Source: a virus. From it: DNA of 21,079 bases. The translations under genes were made by a program, and so were the position numbers. This document shows positions 7,922 through 13,573 of the stretch, in pieces. The notes below the pieces were generated by a model. It was not told the origin of the DNA and did no database searches. It saw only the letters and a list, made by a program, of their open reading frames with translations. Position 1 is the first letter of the stretch. Each line of letters opens with the position of its first letter. The stretch covers positions 1 through 21,079 of the IMG/VR virus record IMGVR_UViG_3300046517_001833. One strand, written 5' to 3'.

Positions 7922-8039
7922 ATTCGCTTAGTCCTAGCAATTTCCGTATTACTGGCATATTTTCTGCCATCCCTTTTAAGTGAGCATATTGCAGTAATAT
8001 TCCTGACTTTGGGGGATAATCCTTATTTTCCTTGTCCAT
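7854..8039 (-). CDS. 61-aa hypothetical protein in replication unit
   Basis: The frame starts nine bases after the initiator stop with a weak GGATAAG site. The product begins MDKENKDYPPKSGILLQYAH, continues LKGMAENMPVIRKLLGLSEYGRIP, and ends RAVQRFVENDK. Its amino-acid composition looks genuinely coding. It overlaps the next gene by up to 68 bases, which is why only one of the two may begin where annotated. Function unknown. Confidence 0.5.
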   Translation of the reverse strand: MDKENKDYPPKSGILLQYAHLKGMAENMPVIRKLLGLSEYGRIPTDTAIGRAVQRFVENDK

Positions 8040-8048
8040 TGAATATTC

Positions 8049-8057
8049 TTATCCACA
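8049..8057 (+). promoter_or_regulatory. DnaA box at end of initiator gene
   Basis: A perfect TTATCCACA overlaps the initiator stop codon on the opposite strand. It lies about 500 bp from the iteron cluster. Probably a DnaA-binding site. Confidence 0.5.
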
Positions 8058-8960
8058 TTGTTTTTGTCTCCACGCACCTACCCAATCGTATCCGTTAACG
8101 CATTTTTTCCAGTTTTGAAAATCTTCTTGTGTAGGTATCCTGCTTTCTTTTACTTCTTTTTCAACTTCTTTTTCAAATCCTTTGGAATTAAAAGGCTCCC
8201 TATTTTCATAAACTTTAGTAAGAATATGTTTTAACCCACTAAAGCGCTGATATTTACTATGTTCATTAACTTGTTTCTCTACATGGTTGTTGCAATGAGC
8301 TAAAAACAATTCGTCACTGCGTTTATCCGTTGGAAGTTTGTAAGTAAGCAGTTCTTTTGTTTGTTCTTTAGAAAAAAAACTACTACTACTTTGTTGTGGT
8401 TCGATACTACTGCCCTCCACTGCACTAGCGATTAATTCTTCACCATTTTTGTTCTCTATTGTACAGGTGTCTATAATTTGAGCTTTGTTATCCACAACAG
8501 TAGTAGTAGTTTTTATTTCTTTATTTAACTTCTTATTATTATAGTCCGCTGGAGCGGACGTTGTACGTCCGGCCGAGCGGACGTTTACATCCGATTTACC
8601 GGACGTTTGAGCAATAATTATACTAACGTCCGGTGCAGCGGACATTGGTACAATATCAATGCAATCTGTTTCAATTATTTTCTGTGGTCTGATTAGATAT
8701 CTTTTGGCTCCTTTGCGTACCCTTTTGACTTCTCCATGACGTTCAAAGAAGCGTAAAGCTTCATATATCTGGCTGCGTTTAAGCGTTGTACGAGTGCATA
8801 AGGACTTTTCAGATAAGAAGCAAGCTTTGTTATGATTCCAAAATTGAAAGATAGCTTCATATACTTTTAAATAACCAAGAGATATATCTGGTAAATCAAG
8901 TATGTAAGAGGGAACAATGAAAAAAGCTGAGGTGTAGGTGTTGTGAATATGATCAGACAT
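8049..8960 (-). CDS. Replication initiator, lambda-O-like, with internal origin
   Basis: I start at 8960 (MSDHIHNTYTSAFF) because GAGG lies 10 bases upstream; the longer frame from 8987 has no ribosome site. The product is about 303 aa. An N-terminal winged-helix region (about residues 10-95) includes YILDLPDISLGYLKVYEAIF, then KACFLSEKSLCTRTTLKRSQ and YEALRFFERHGEVKRVRKGA. A low-complexity linker (about 105-200, rich in S, A, T and N) is encoded by the iteron-bearing DNA. A helical C-terminal part ends WVGAWRQKQCG and could recruit a helicase loader. This layout matches lambda O: DNA-binding N-terminus, origin inside the gene, partner-binding C-terminus. The family assignment is inferred from architecture. 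Confidence 0.7.
   Translation of the reverse strand: MSDHIHNTYTSAFFIVPSYILDLPDISLGYLKVYEAIFQFWNHNKACFLSEKSLCTRTTLKRSQIYEALRFFERHGEVKRVRKGAKRYLIRPQKIIETDCIDIVPMSAAPDVSIIIAQTSGKSDVNVRSAGRTTSAPADYNNKKLNKEIKTTTTVVDNKAQIIDTCTIENKNGEELIASAVEGSSIEPQQSSSSFFSKEQTKELLTYKLPTDKRSDELFLAHCNNHVEKQVNEHSKYQRFSGLKHILTKVYENREPFNSKGFEKEVEKEVKESRIPTQEDFQNWKKCVNGYDWVGAWRQKQCG
8488..8496 (+). promoter_or_regulatory. DnaA box next to iterons
   Basis: A perfect TTATCCACA lies about 48 bp from the first iteron, with an AT-rich tract (about 8508-8543) between them. DnaA box, AT-rich unwinding region and iterons together are the normal parts of a theta origin. Confidence 0.6.
8508..8646. other. Candidate replication origin: iterons plus AT-rich tract
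   Basis: About eight copies of a CGGACGTT/AACGTCCG-type half-site occur in 8544-8646. Clear ones are at 8553-8562 (AGCGGACGTT), 8565-8572 (ACGTCCGG), 8576-8585, 8599-8608 (CCGGACGTTT), 8625-8634 (AACGTCCGGT) and 8637-8646 (AGCGGACATT). GTCCGCT-GG-AGCGGAC at 8544-8559 is a perfect palindrome, and 8625-8646 is a near-palindrome. The cluster is GC-richer than its surroundings and is bordered at 8508-8543 by almost pure A/T. It lies inside the initiator gene, as lambda ori lies inside O. Confidence 0.7.
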
Positions 8961-9002
8961 GGTATAATTGCCTCGTTGTGTTCTCATGGTAAAGAACGTT
9001 TT

Positions 9003-9057
9003 AGGGATGTACCCCTAATCAATTTGAACTTGATTATGGGCTAGGGCTGGATGCCCA
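9003..9057 (-). ncRNA. Three tandem hairpins in the initiator 5' leader
   Basis: Three inverted repeats lie in a row: AGGG/CCCT (9003-9016), TAATCAA/TTGATTA with a 7-base loop (9016-9036), and GGGC/GCCC (9044-9056). The last can re-pair with a second GGGC at 9038-9041. They sit 45-100 bases upstream of the initiator ATG, so a leader RNA could fold and switch. A control role is inference. Confidence 0.4.
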
Positions 9058-9127
9058 AAACTAAATATTATTTTTTATAACCATTATAAATCCTCGTTAA
9101 ATCTTGTTTTATAAGCATTTTCATATA

Positions 9128-9156
9128 AGTATACACCCCAAGCTCTTTAAGGTCAG
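9128..9156 (-). promoter_or_regulatory. Candidate initiator promoter
   Basis: On the minus strand, CTGACC (9156-9151), a 17-bp spacer and TATACT (9133-9128) resemble a sigma70 promoter with a weak -35. Transcription would start near 9121 and give a leader of about 160 bases before the initiator. Confidence 0.4.
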
Positions 9157-9166
9157 TAATCGAATA

Positions 9167-9194
9167 TTGCCAATATTATTTTTCATGTTATAAT
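9167..9194 (+). promoter_or_regulatory. Promoter-like sequence facing the terminator
   Basis: TTGCCA (9167-9172), a 16-bp spacer and a perfect TATAAT (9189-9194). It points rightward, opposite to the local genes, towards the hairpin at 9248-9281, and could give an RNA of about 80 bases. AT-rich DNA makes chance matches common. Confidence 0.3.
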
Positions 9195-9247
9195 CACCAA
9201 GTTGTTATTTTTCATAATAAATTCCTCTTGGTAGGTTGTAGATACAA

Positions 9248-9281
9248 AAAAGCCCGTTAGCGTTTCCACTTTCGGGCTTTT
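9248..9281 (-). terminator. Rho-independent terminator after the Cro-led unit
   Basis: AAAAGCCCG (9248-9256) and CGGGCTTTT (9273-9281) form a stem that, read on the minus strand, ends in a run of T. It touches the stop codon of the 54-aa gene, so it ends that unit. The four Ts on the plus side may allow some bidirectional activity. Confidence 0.8.
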
Positions 9282-9445
9282 CACTTCTCTAATTCTTTAA
9301 GTAATTCTTTAATCCAATTCTCCACTATATGTATTTCATTTAAACTAAAAGTAAATAAGGTAGGATTTTTAGGCTCGCGGTCGTGAATCGAATTTGCAAC
9401 GCGTTCTAAAAGTTGAACAGATTTAGCATAAATGTCTATAGTCAT
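9281..9445 (-). CDS. 54-aa hypothetical protein
   Basis: The ATG is preceded by a strong AAAGGAG. The product begins MTIDIYAKSVQLLERVANSI and ends HIVENWIKELLKELEK. It is mostly two amphipathic helices with a short loop rich in Asp, Arg, Pro and Asn between them. The stop codon is at the base of the terminator hairpin, so this is the last gene of the Cro-led unit. Two-helix small proteins like this often bind a partner protein. No family recognised. Confidence 0.65.
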   Translation of the reverse strand: MTIDIYAKSVQLLERVANSIHDREPKNPTLFTFSLNEIHIVENWIKELLKELEK

Positions 9446-9458
9446 TAAAGCTCCTTTA

Positions 9459-9575
9459 TTATTTACTACTCCATAAAAGTCCCATGGAAAACATTAATAA
9501 TATTAATAATCCAATTGTTTTATTATGATTTTTTAAAATATTTTTTGCTGCTTTAATATTACTACTATTATTCAT
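9459..9575 (-). CDS. 38-aa single-pass membrane peptide
   Basis: AAAGGA lies upstream of the ATG. The product begins MNNSSNIKAAKNILKNHNKT, a basic Asn-rich segment, followed by a hydrophobic helix IGLLILLMFSMGLLW (residues 21-35) and a short SSK tail. Basic residues before the helix predict an N-in orientation. It is flanked by same-strand genes at short spacing. It could be a superinfection-exclusion or inhibitor peptide; it is very short for a holin. Confidence 0.55.
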   Translation of the reverse strand: MNNSSNIKAAKNILKNHNKTIGLLILLMFSMGLLWSSK

Positions 9576-9586
9576 TTAATAATCCT

Positions 9587-9823
9587 TTATCTTTTTAAAA
9601 ATGGTGTATCTAATAGGTTTTCATTTGTTAAATCAATTTCTGAATAATCTTGCTGATATCTAAAATTTGTTAATCTATCGAGCATTCTTTGCTGATTTTC
9701 AATGCGCGTATTTTGATATCTAATCTCTCTAAGCTCTTTTTGAACTCTATATAATACTACTGCAAGAGTAATTATTGAGATCCCGTTTAAGCAAATACTA
9801 ATCGAATCTAAAATTTCTTTCAT
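9587..9823 (-). CDS. 78-aa membrane-anchored coiled-coil protein
   Basis: The chosen start at 9823 overlaps the Cro-like stop (ATGA) and has GGAAG just upstream. A longer frame from 9847 would intrude into the Cro-like gene. The product begins MKEILDSISICLNGISIITL and has one transmembrane helix near residues 6-26. A charged coiled-coil region follows (RVQKELREIRYQNTRIENQQ) and then an acidic tail. This is an Rz- or immunity-like topology, but the position next to the repressor favours a superinfection or host-modulation role. No family recognised. Confidence 0.7.
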   Translation of the reverse strand: MKEILDSISICLNGISIITLAVVLYRVQKELREIRYQNTRIENQQRMLDRLTNFRYQQDYSEIDLTNENLLDTPFLKR

Positions 9824-10011
9824 CCTGCTTCCTTCTCTTCTGTCCATTCAGTTTTTAATTCACCGTTTGTCAAACGCTCGAGCTTATATTGAGAATTTTC
9901 CGGCACATAACCTAATTTAAGCCACAGCCCCAACGAAGTATGAGACATACCAGTTTGCTTATGAAATTGATATTGACTACCGTATTTTTTTAAAACGTCC
10001 TCTGGTTTCAT
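9820..10011 (-). CDS. Cro-like transcriptional regulator
   Basis: This 63-aa protein has a helix-turn-helix in QYQFHKQTGMSHTSLGLWLK (residues 13-32) followed by the YKLERLTNGELK segment (residues 42-53) typical of Cro-family and related YdaS-type regulators. The small size and lack of a peptidase domain argue against a CI repressor. GAGG precedes the ATG. The gene is divergent from the exonuclease operon, and TGTCG/CGACA operators lie in between. It most likely binds those operators and sets the lysis/lysogeny or early/late balance. Its partner repressor is not in the window. Confidence 0.85.
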   Translation of the reverse strand: MKPEDVLKKYGSQYQFHKQTGMSHTSLGLWLKLGYVPENSQYKLERLTNGELKTEWTEEKEAG

Positions 10012-10070
10012 TTTTTACCTCATAATTATTTGTCACTAATATACTAATATTTTTGTGCATGTTATCATTC

Positions 10071-10085
10071 GACATACCCTATGTC
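10071..10085. promoter_or_regulatory. Operator palindrome GACATA-CCC-TATGTC
   Basis: Perfect 6-bp arms around CCC. It lies in the divergent region between the Cro-like gene and the exonuclease operon, and contains the same GACAT/ATGTC core as the sites in the promoters. A likely repressor-binding site on the Cro-gene side. Confidence 0.6.
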
Positions 10086-10113
10086 TGCACTTTTAGATAA
10101 AAATATTAATATC

Positions 10114-10151
10114 TGTCGAGTATTGACATATGTCGACAATCATCATAGAAT
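10114..10151 (+). promoter_or_regulatory. Promoter and operators of the recombination operon
   Basis: TTGACA (10123-10128), a 17-bp spacer and TAGAAT (10146-10151) form a strong sigma70-type promoter. Overlapping operators are TGTCG-AGTAT-TGACA (10114-10128) and the perfect palindrome TGTCGACA (10131-10138), one covering the -35 and one in the spacer. Transcription would begin near 10158, which also rules out the ATG at 10081 as the exonuclease start. Confidence 0.75.
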
Positions 10152-10179
10152 GGATGCTTCACTAACAAATAAAGGAAAC

Positions 10180-11016
10180 ATGATGACTACAATATATAAA
10201 GATGGCGTTTACGATATAACTAATGAGCAGTACCACGCAGCAACAGCTATATCTAGGAGTAAATTAATATTACTAGATAAAAGTCCCTATCATTTTTGGT
10301 ATGACACAATGTCTGGGCTTGCTGAAAAACAGGAAGCAACACCTGCAATGAACATCGGATCTGCTTTTCACACTATGTTATTAGAGCCAGCAAAATTTCA
10401 AATGGAATTTGCAGTTGCTCCTAAAGTAGATAGAAGAACAAAACAAGGCAAAGAAGACTGGGAAATTTTTACAGAAGAGAGCCAAGGAAAGATACTTTTA
10501 AGTGATGACCAATTTGCTAAGGTAAGTAAAATGGTTGAATTAGTAAGTAAACATGAGATTGTTACTACACTTTTAGATGAAGCAGTTTATGAGCAATCAA
10601 TATTCTGGACTGACAAAGAAACTGGTTTACAGTTTAAAACACGACCCGATATCTGGTCATCAAAAATGGTGGTAGATTTAAAAACTACAAATAACGCAAG
10701 TGCTTATAGTTTTATGAGAAGTGCTTTAGAATATGGATATTACTTACAAGCGGGTATGTCATTTGAAGCATGCAAAGCTTTAGACAAACCATTTGAAATG
10801 TTCGTGATTTTGGCTTGTGAAAAAGACGCTCCACATGTTCCAGCAATATACATTATGAAAGATGAGGCTTTGCAATTTGGAATAAACCAATTTACAACAT
10901 ACAAACGAAAATTGAAAAAATGTCTAGATGCAAACAAATGGGAAGGATATTTAGTACAAGAACTTAATGTCCCAACTTTTGCACTAAACTCTTTAGAAGA
11001 AGAAAAAGCAGCGTGA
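10180..11016 (+). CDS. Exonuclease VIII-type PD-(D/E)XK nuclease (RecE C-terminal-like)
   Basis: The start is at 10180, with AAAGGAAAC just upstream; the frame extends further left but that part precedes the promoter. The 278-aa product would degrade one strand of duplex DNA ends to expose 3' tails for the RecT-like annealase two genes downstream. Motifs visible are IGSAFHTMLLEP (His64), KTRPDIWSS (Asp157), VVDLKTT (Asp166-x-Lys168, the D-x-K of the active site) and YGYYLQAGMS (Gln190). The length matches the stand-alone exonuclease domain (DUF3799 type) rather than full-length RecE. It is the first gene of the recombination operon. Confidence 0.88.
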   Translation: MMTTIYKDGVYDITNEQYHAATAISRSKLILLDKSPYHFWYDTMSGLAEKQEATPAMNIGSAFHTMLLEPAKFQMEFAVAPKVDRRTKQGKEDWEIFTEESQGKILLSDDQFAKVSKMVELVSKHEIVTTLLDEAVYEQSIFWTDKETGLQFKTRPDIWSSKMVVDLKTTNNASAYSFMRSALEYGYYLQAGMSFEACKALDKPFEMFVILACEKDAPHVPAIYIMKDEALQFGINQFTTYKRKLKKCLDANKWEGYLVQELNVPTFALNSLEEEKAA

Positions 11017-11087
11017 TATGAATTATGGAGTACATAAATTCATGACAAGGATGTTTTAATTTTAATGTCATGAGAGGAGAAAGCAGT

Positions 11088-11240
11088 ATGAATCACGAAC
11101 AATATATAGATCACGAAATAAGAATAAGAATGCTTGAGCATGTTAATAAAGAAATCAGAAAGGCATTGTATTCATTAATCGGTATTGGAATAACATCTAT
11201 TATTTTGCCCATGATTTTCCATCATTATAATCTTATTTAA
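11088..11240 (+). CDS. 50-aa single-pass membrane protein
   Basis: GAGAGGAG lies just before the ATG. The product begins MNHEQYIDHEIRIRMLEHVN, a charged helix, then has a transmembrane segment LYSLIGIGITSIILPMIF (residues 27-44) and a short HHYNLI end. It is lodged between the exonuclease and recT genes with short gaps. Phage recombination operons often carry such host-interaction peptides. No family recognised. Confidence 0.65.
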   Translation: MNHEQYIDHEIRIRMLEHVNKEIRKALYSLIGIGITSIILPMIFHHYNLI

Positions 11241-11254
11241 TTGGAGAAAGTAGA

Positions 11255-12298
11255 ATGAATATGAGTCTTATTGAACAAAAAAACTTAAAGATAACGAATC
11301 AAAATTCAGTCATGAAATTATTAGAACAAATGAAAGGGGAGATTGCTCGTTGCTTACCCAAACATTTAACTCCTGAACGAATGACACGGATTGCACTGAC
11401 TGAGCTTAGAAAAACTCCTAAGCTTCAAGAATGCGATCCTTTAAGTTTTATTGCTGCAATTATGCAAGCATCACAATTAGGGTTAGAGCCTGGTATTTTA
11501 GGTTCATGTTATTTGATTCCTTTTAATAATAATTCCACTGGCAAAGTAGAATGTACATTTATGCCTGGCTATCGGGGATTTTTGGACTTAGCTCGAAGAT
11601 CAGGTCAAATTGTGTCTTTAGTAGCAAGAGCGGTTTATGCAAACGATAAGTTTAGTTATGAGTTTGGATTAAAAGAAGACTTAACACATAAGCCAGCCAT
11701 GACTGAGCGCGGCGAATTAGTTGCAGTATATGCTGTAGCTATTCTTAAAGATGGAGGTCATCAATTTGATGTAATGAGCAAAAAGGACGTAGATTTGATT
11801 AAGAATCAATCCAAATCTAAAAATAATGGCCCTTGGATTACTCATTATGAAGAGATGGCTAAAAAGACTGTACTAAGAAAACTGTTTAAATGGTTACCCT
11901 GTAGTGTTGAAATGCAAAAAGCCGTATCATTGGATGAATTACAAGAGGCAGGGATACAAAACATTAAAGCAGCTGCAAGCGAAGAATTTGATATAGATTT
12001 TATTGACCATGAAACAGGTGAAATTCCTAATACAAAACCATCTCGCAAACATGATACATTAATGAATAAATTAAAATCAGCTAAAGGCAAAACGATAGAC
12101 GATGCAGTAATTGAAACGGGAGAAGTGGCAAATCCTGAGCAATTAAAAGAGATTCATGCCCTGCTATCAGTTAAAGATTTTGCACCACCTCGATTTACAG
12201 ACGATCTTAAGCATTATGAGGTAGAAGCAATTGGAGAACTGACAAGTGTCCAGGCTAATGATTTCATAGCACGATTAAACAAAGAGGCCGATAAATAA
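11255..12298 (+). CDS. recT: RecT-family single-strand annealing protein
   Basis: This 347-aa protein would bind the 3' tails made by the exonuclease and anneal them to complementary DNA. Family features are LTPERMTRIALTELRKTPKL, the segment PLSFIAAIMQASQLGLEPG, the loop GSCYLIPFNNN, and MPGYRGFLDLARRSGQI. Further on, VYAVAILKDGG and the conserved MAKKTVLRKLFKWLPC appear. The region after about residue 240 is a variable tail rich in Lys, Glu and Asp. GGAGAAAG precedes the ATG. The pairing with an exonuclease VIII gene is the classic RecE/RecT arrangement. The next gene begins in its stop (TAATG). Confidence 0.95.
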   Translation: MNMSLIEQKNLKITNQNSVMKLLEQMKGEIARCLPKHLTPERMTRIALTELRKTPKLQECDPLSFIAAIMQASQLGLEPGILGSCYLIPFNNNSTGKVECTFMPGYRGFLDLARRSGQIVSLVARAVYANDKFSYEFGLKEDLTHKPAMTERGELVAVYAVAILKDGGHQFDVMSKKDVDLIKNQSKSKNNGPWITHYEEMAKKTVLRKLFKWLPCSVEMQKAVSLDELQEAGIQNIKAAASEEFDIDFIDHETGEIPNTKPSRKHDTLMNKLKSAKGKTIDDAVIETGEVANPEQLKEIHALLSVKDFAPPRFTDDLKHYEVEAIGELTSVQANDFIARLNKEADK

Positions 12299-12582
12299 TG
12301 ACTTATTGTATATGTGAAAATCATAAGGATGAGCTTAAAGCCTTGTCCTTGAGGCAATTAGGTTTAAAAATAAGAGCAAATATTAATCTATTAGATAGTA
12401 TGTATAAAACATGGAAAACAACAAAGGCTCCAGACGATTTAAAAAAGGATTATATAAAAAATTGGCCTCTAGAACTAGAACATGAGATTTTTGAAAATCT
12501 TAAGAAATTTATCGAAGATCAGATTTGCAAACAGCGAAAAATAATCGATTTTTTAATTGAAGAATTGGAGAACAGAGAATGA
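12298..12582 (+). CDS. 94-aa hypothetical helical protein
   Basis: The ATG overlaps the recT stop, so translation is coupled. The product begins MTYCICENHKDELKALSLRQ and is mainly helical and charged, with a Cys pair at residues 4 and 6. The C-terminal half (LEHEIFENLKKFIEDQICKQ) suggests a coiled coil. The next gene overlaps its end by four bases (ATGA). Probably an accessory recombination or host-modulation protein; no family recognised. Confidence 0.7.
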   Translation: MTYCICENHKDELKALSLRQLGLKIRANINLLDSMYKTWKTTKAPDDLKKDYIKNWPLELEHEIFENLKKFIEDQICKQRKIIDFLIEELENRE

Positions 12583-12842
12583 ACATAGAATTAGAGAAAT
12601 CAGAAAATTATCTTGAAAAAATAACAGAAATATATGCTTTCGTCTCTGTAGATGCAGGAGGAGAAGGAATTATAGGTCAGAGTATGAATCTACATGGTCA
12701 AAATATATTTATGCCTTTTGTTTGCGCAGATAAGGATAGAATGGAATCTTTAAAACCAATAGCAGTAAAATTAGCACTAGATCAAGGAATAAAAATCAAA
12801 TTGATTCGATTATCTGTAAGAAAAGAACTTGAGGAATACTAA
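12579..12842 (+). CDS. 87-aa hypothetical protein
   Basis: The start overlaps the preceding stop (ATGA). After a charged N-terminus the core EIYAFVSVDAGGEGIIGQSM is beta-rich, followed by NIFMPFVCADKDRMESLKPI and ALDQGIKIKLIRLSVRKELE. The alternating strand/helix pattern looks like a compact alpha/beta fold. I have the impression of similar small proteins in other phage early regions, but cannot name a family. Coupled position suggests co-expression with recT. Confidence 0.7.
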   Translation: MNIELEKSENYLEKITEIYAFVSVDAGGEGIIGQSMNLHGQNIFMPFVCADKDRMESLKPIAVKLALDQGIKIKLIRLSVRKELEEY

Positions 12843-12844
12843 AA

Positions 12845-13168
12845 ATGAATGAATTATCAAATGAACAAAAGGAAACAGATAAACCTGATTTAATAGGACC
12901 AAAAAACGCTCTAGATGTGCACGAATTTCTTATGAAATTCTTTGATAAGTTTCACATTGCAAAAAGAGGAGGAATTTACGACTATATGGAACTGTTTATT
13001 TTCCAGATGATTAATTTAGCAATTAGTAATATTAATAAATATTTTCTTGAAGAACATAAAGAGGTTAACATAAACGAGATTATGTTCATCGTGGTTGACT
13101 CTTTTCAAACAGTTTTGGATAAACTCAACCGTAATTTAGAAAAAGTGAGGAAGGTGAATTTAAGATGA
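12845..13168 (+). CDS. 107-aa hypothetical helical protein
   Basis: It begins two bases after the previous stop. The N-terminus MNELSNEQKETDKPDLIGPK is polar. The rest is helical, including FLMKFFDKFHIAKRGGIYDY, LFIFQMINLAISNINKYFLE and DSFQTVLDKLNRNLEKVRKV. The hydrophobic helices are interrupted by charged residues, so it is probably a soluble helical bundle. The next gene overlaps its stop (ATGA). No family recognised. Confidence 0.68.
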   Translation: MNELSNEQKETDKPDLIGPKNALDVHEFLMKFFDKFHIAKRGGIYDYMELFIFQMINLAISNINKYFLEEHKEVNINEIMFIVVDSFQTVLDKLNRNLEKVRKVNLR

Positions 13169-13410
13169 AATTTGAAGAAATATTACCCCTTTTGCGGGAA
13201 GGGAAAAAAGCCAGACATGGGAGAATGAAAGAAGGTGAATATTGGATATCCGGCTTTGCGAGTATGCAAGGAATAGATAAATGGCCTACTCTAATAAAAG
13301 TTTTTGACAACCCATTTGAAAATGAACGCATGGCCGATGTAAACAGTTGGGCATGGGGTATAGAACGCTGGGCTATTATGTGCGATACCTGGGAAATAAT
13401 TAATGACTAA
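13165..13410 (+). CDS. Tad2/DUF2829-like small protein, possible anti-Thoeris factor
   Basis: This 81-aa protein has the end signatures of the DUF2829 family. The N-terminus MKFEEILPLLREGKKARHGR resembles the family's F-x-E-A-L-x-x-L-K-x-G-K-x-V-x-R start. The C-terminus SWAWGIERWAIMCDTWEIIN resembles the family end W-x-x-S-x-x-D-M/I-L-A-x-D-W-x-x-V. The family includes Tad2, which sequesters the cyclic ADP-ribose-type signal of Thoeris defence. The usual R-K-x-W-x-G segment near residue 20 is altered here (RHGRMKEGEYW), so ligand binding is uncertain. It sits in an early operon, as defence inhibitors often do. Confidence 0.55.
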   Translation: MKFEEILPLLREGKKARHGRMKEGEYWISGFASMQGIDKWPTLIKVFDNPFENERMADVNSWAWGIERWAIMCDTWEIIND

Positions 13411-13573
13411 AGAAGAGTTTGCAAAGCTATACCCTCCTTATGTGGAAAATGACGATCCAATAGTTTTTGAATCGCCCATATTAATACAAAAACCCTTAGT
13501 AGACAGGATGTCGCATGAAGGAATTACGAAATTATCAGAAACAAGCAGTTCAGGAATGCTGGAACGTCCTTAA
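13403..13573 (+). CDS. 56-aa possible protein overlapping the helicase start
   Basis: The ATG lies within the end of the Tad2-like gene (AATGACTAA) and the frame runs into the helicase gene, overlapping it by 59 bases. The product begins MTKEEFAKLYPPYVENDDPI, which looks coding, while the last 20 codons are in a frame shared with the helicase and end SSGMLERP. It fills the 104-base interval that would otherwise be empty. It may be a real small gene or the remnant of one truncated by the helicase gene. Confidence 0.45.
   Translation: MTKEEFAKLYPPYVENDDPIVFESPILIQKPLVDRMSHEGITKLSETSSSGMLERP

Larger units (their letters stand above)
8961..9280. other. Non-coding interval: initiator leader
   Basis: This 320-base interval holds no convincing gene. 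It contains the proposed initiator promoter (9128-9156), a hairpin series close to the initiator start, a plus-strand promoter-like sequence (9167-9194) and a terminator hairpin (9248-9281). Several frames of 10-21 codons are present on the minus strand; one follows AGAGGAA near 9215, but all are too short to call. Confidence 0.5.

Noticed and set aside
9060-9225. Minus-strand frames of 10-21 codons, one after AGAGGAA
   Set aside because: Too short and partly overlapping the proposed initiator promoter; could be leader peptides but nothing supports it.
10081-10179. Longer start for the exonuclease gene
   Set aside because: The extra codons lie over the operator and promoter, upstream of the expected transcription start, whereas AAAGGA marks the ATG at 10180.
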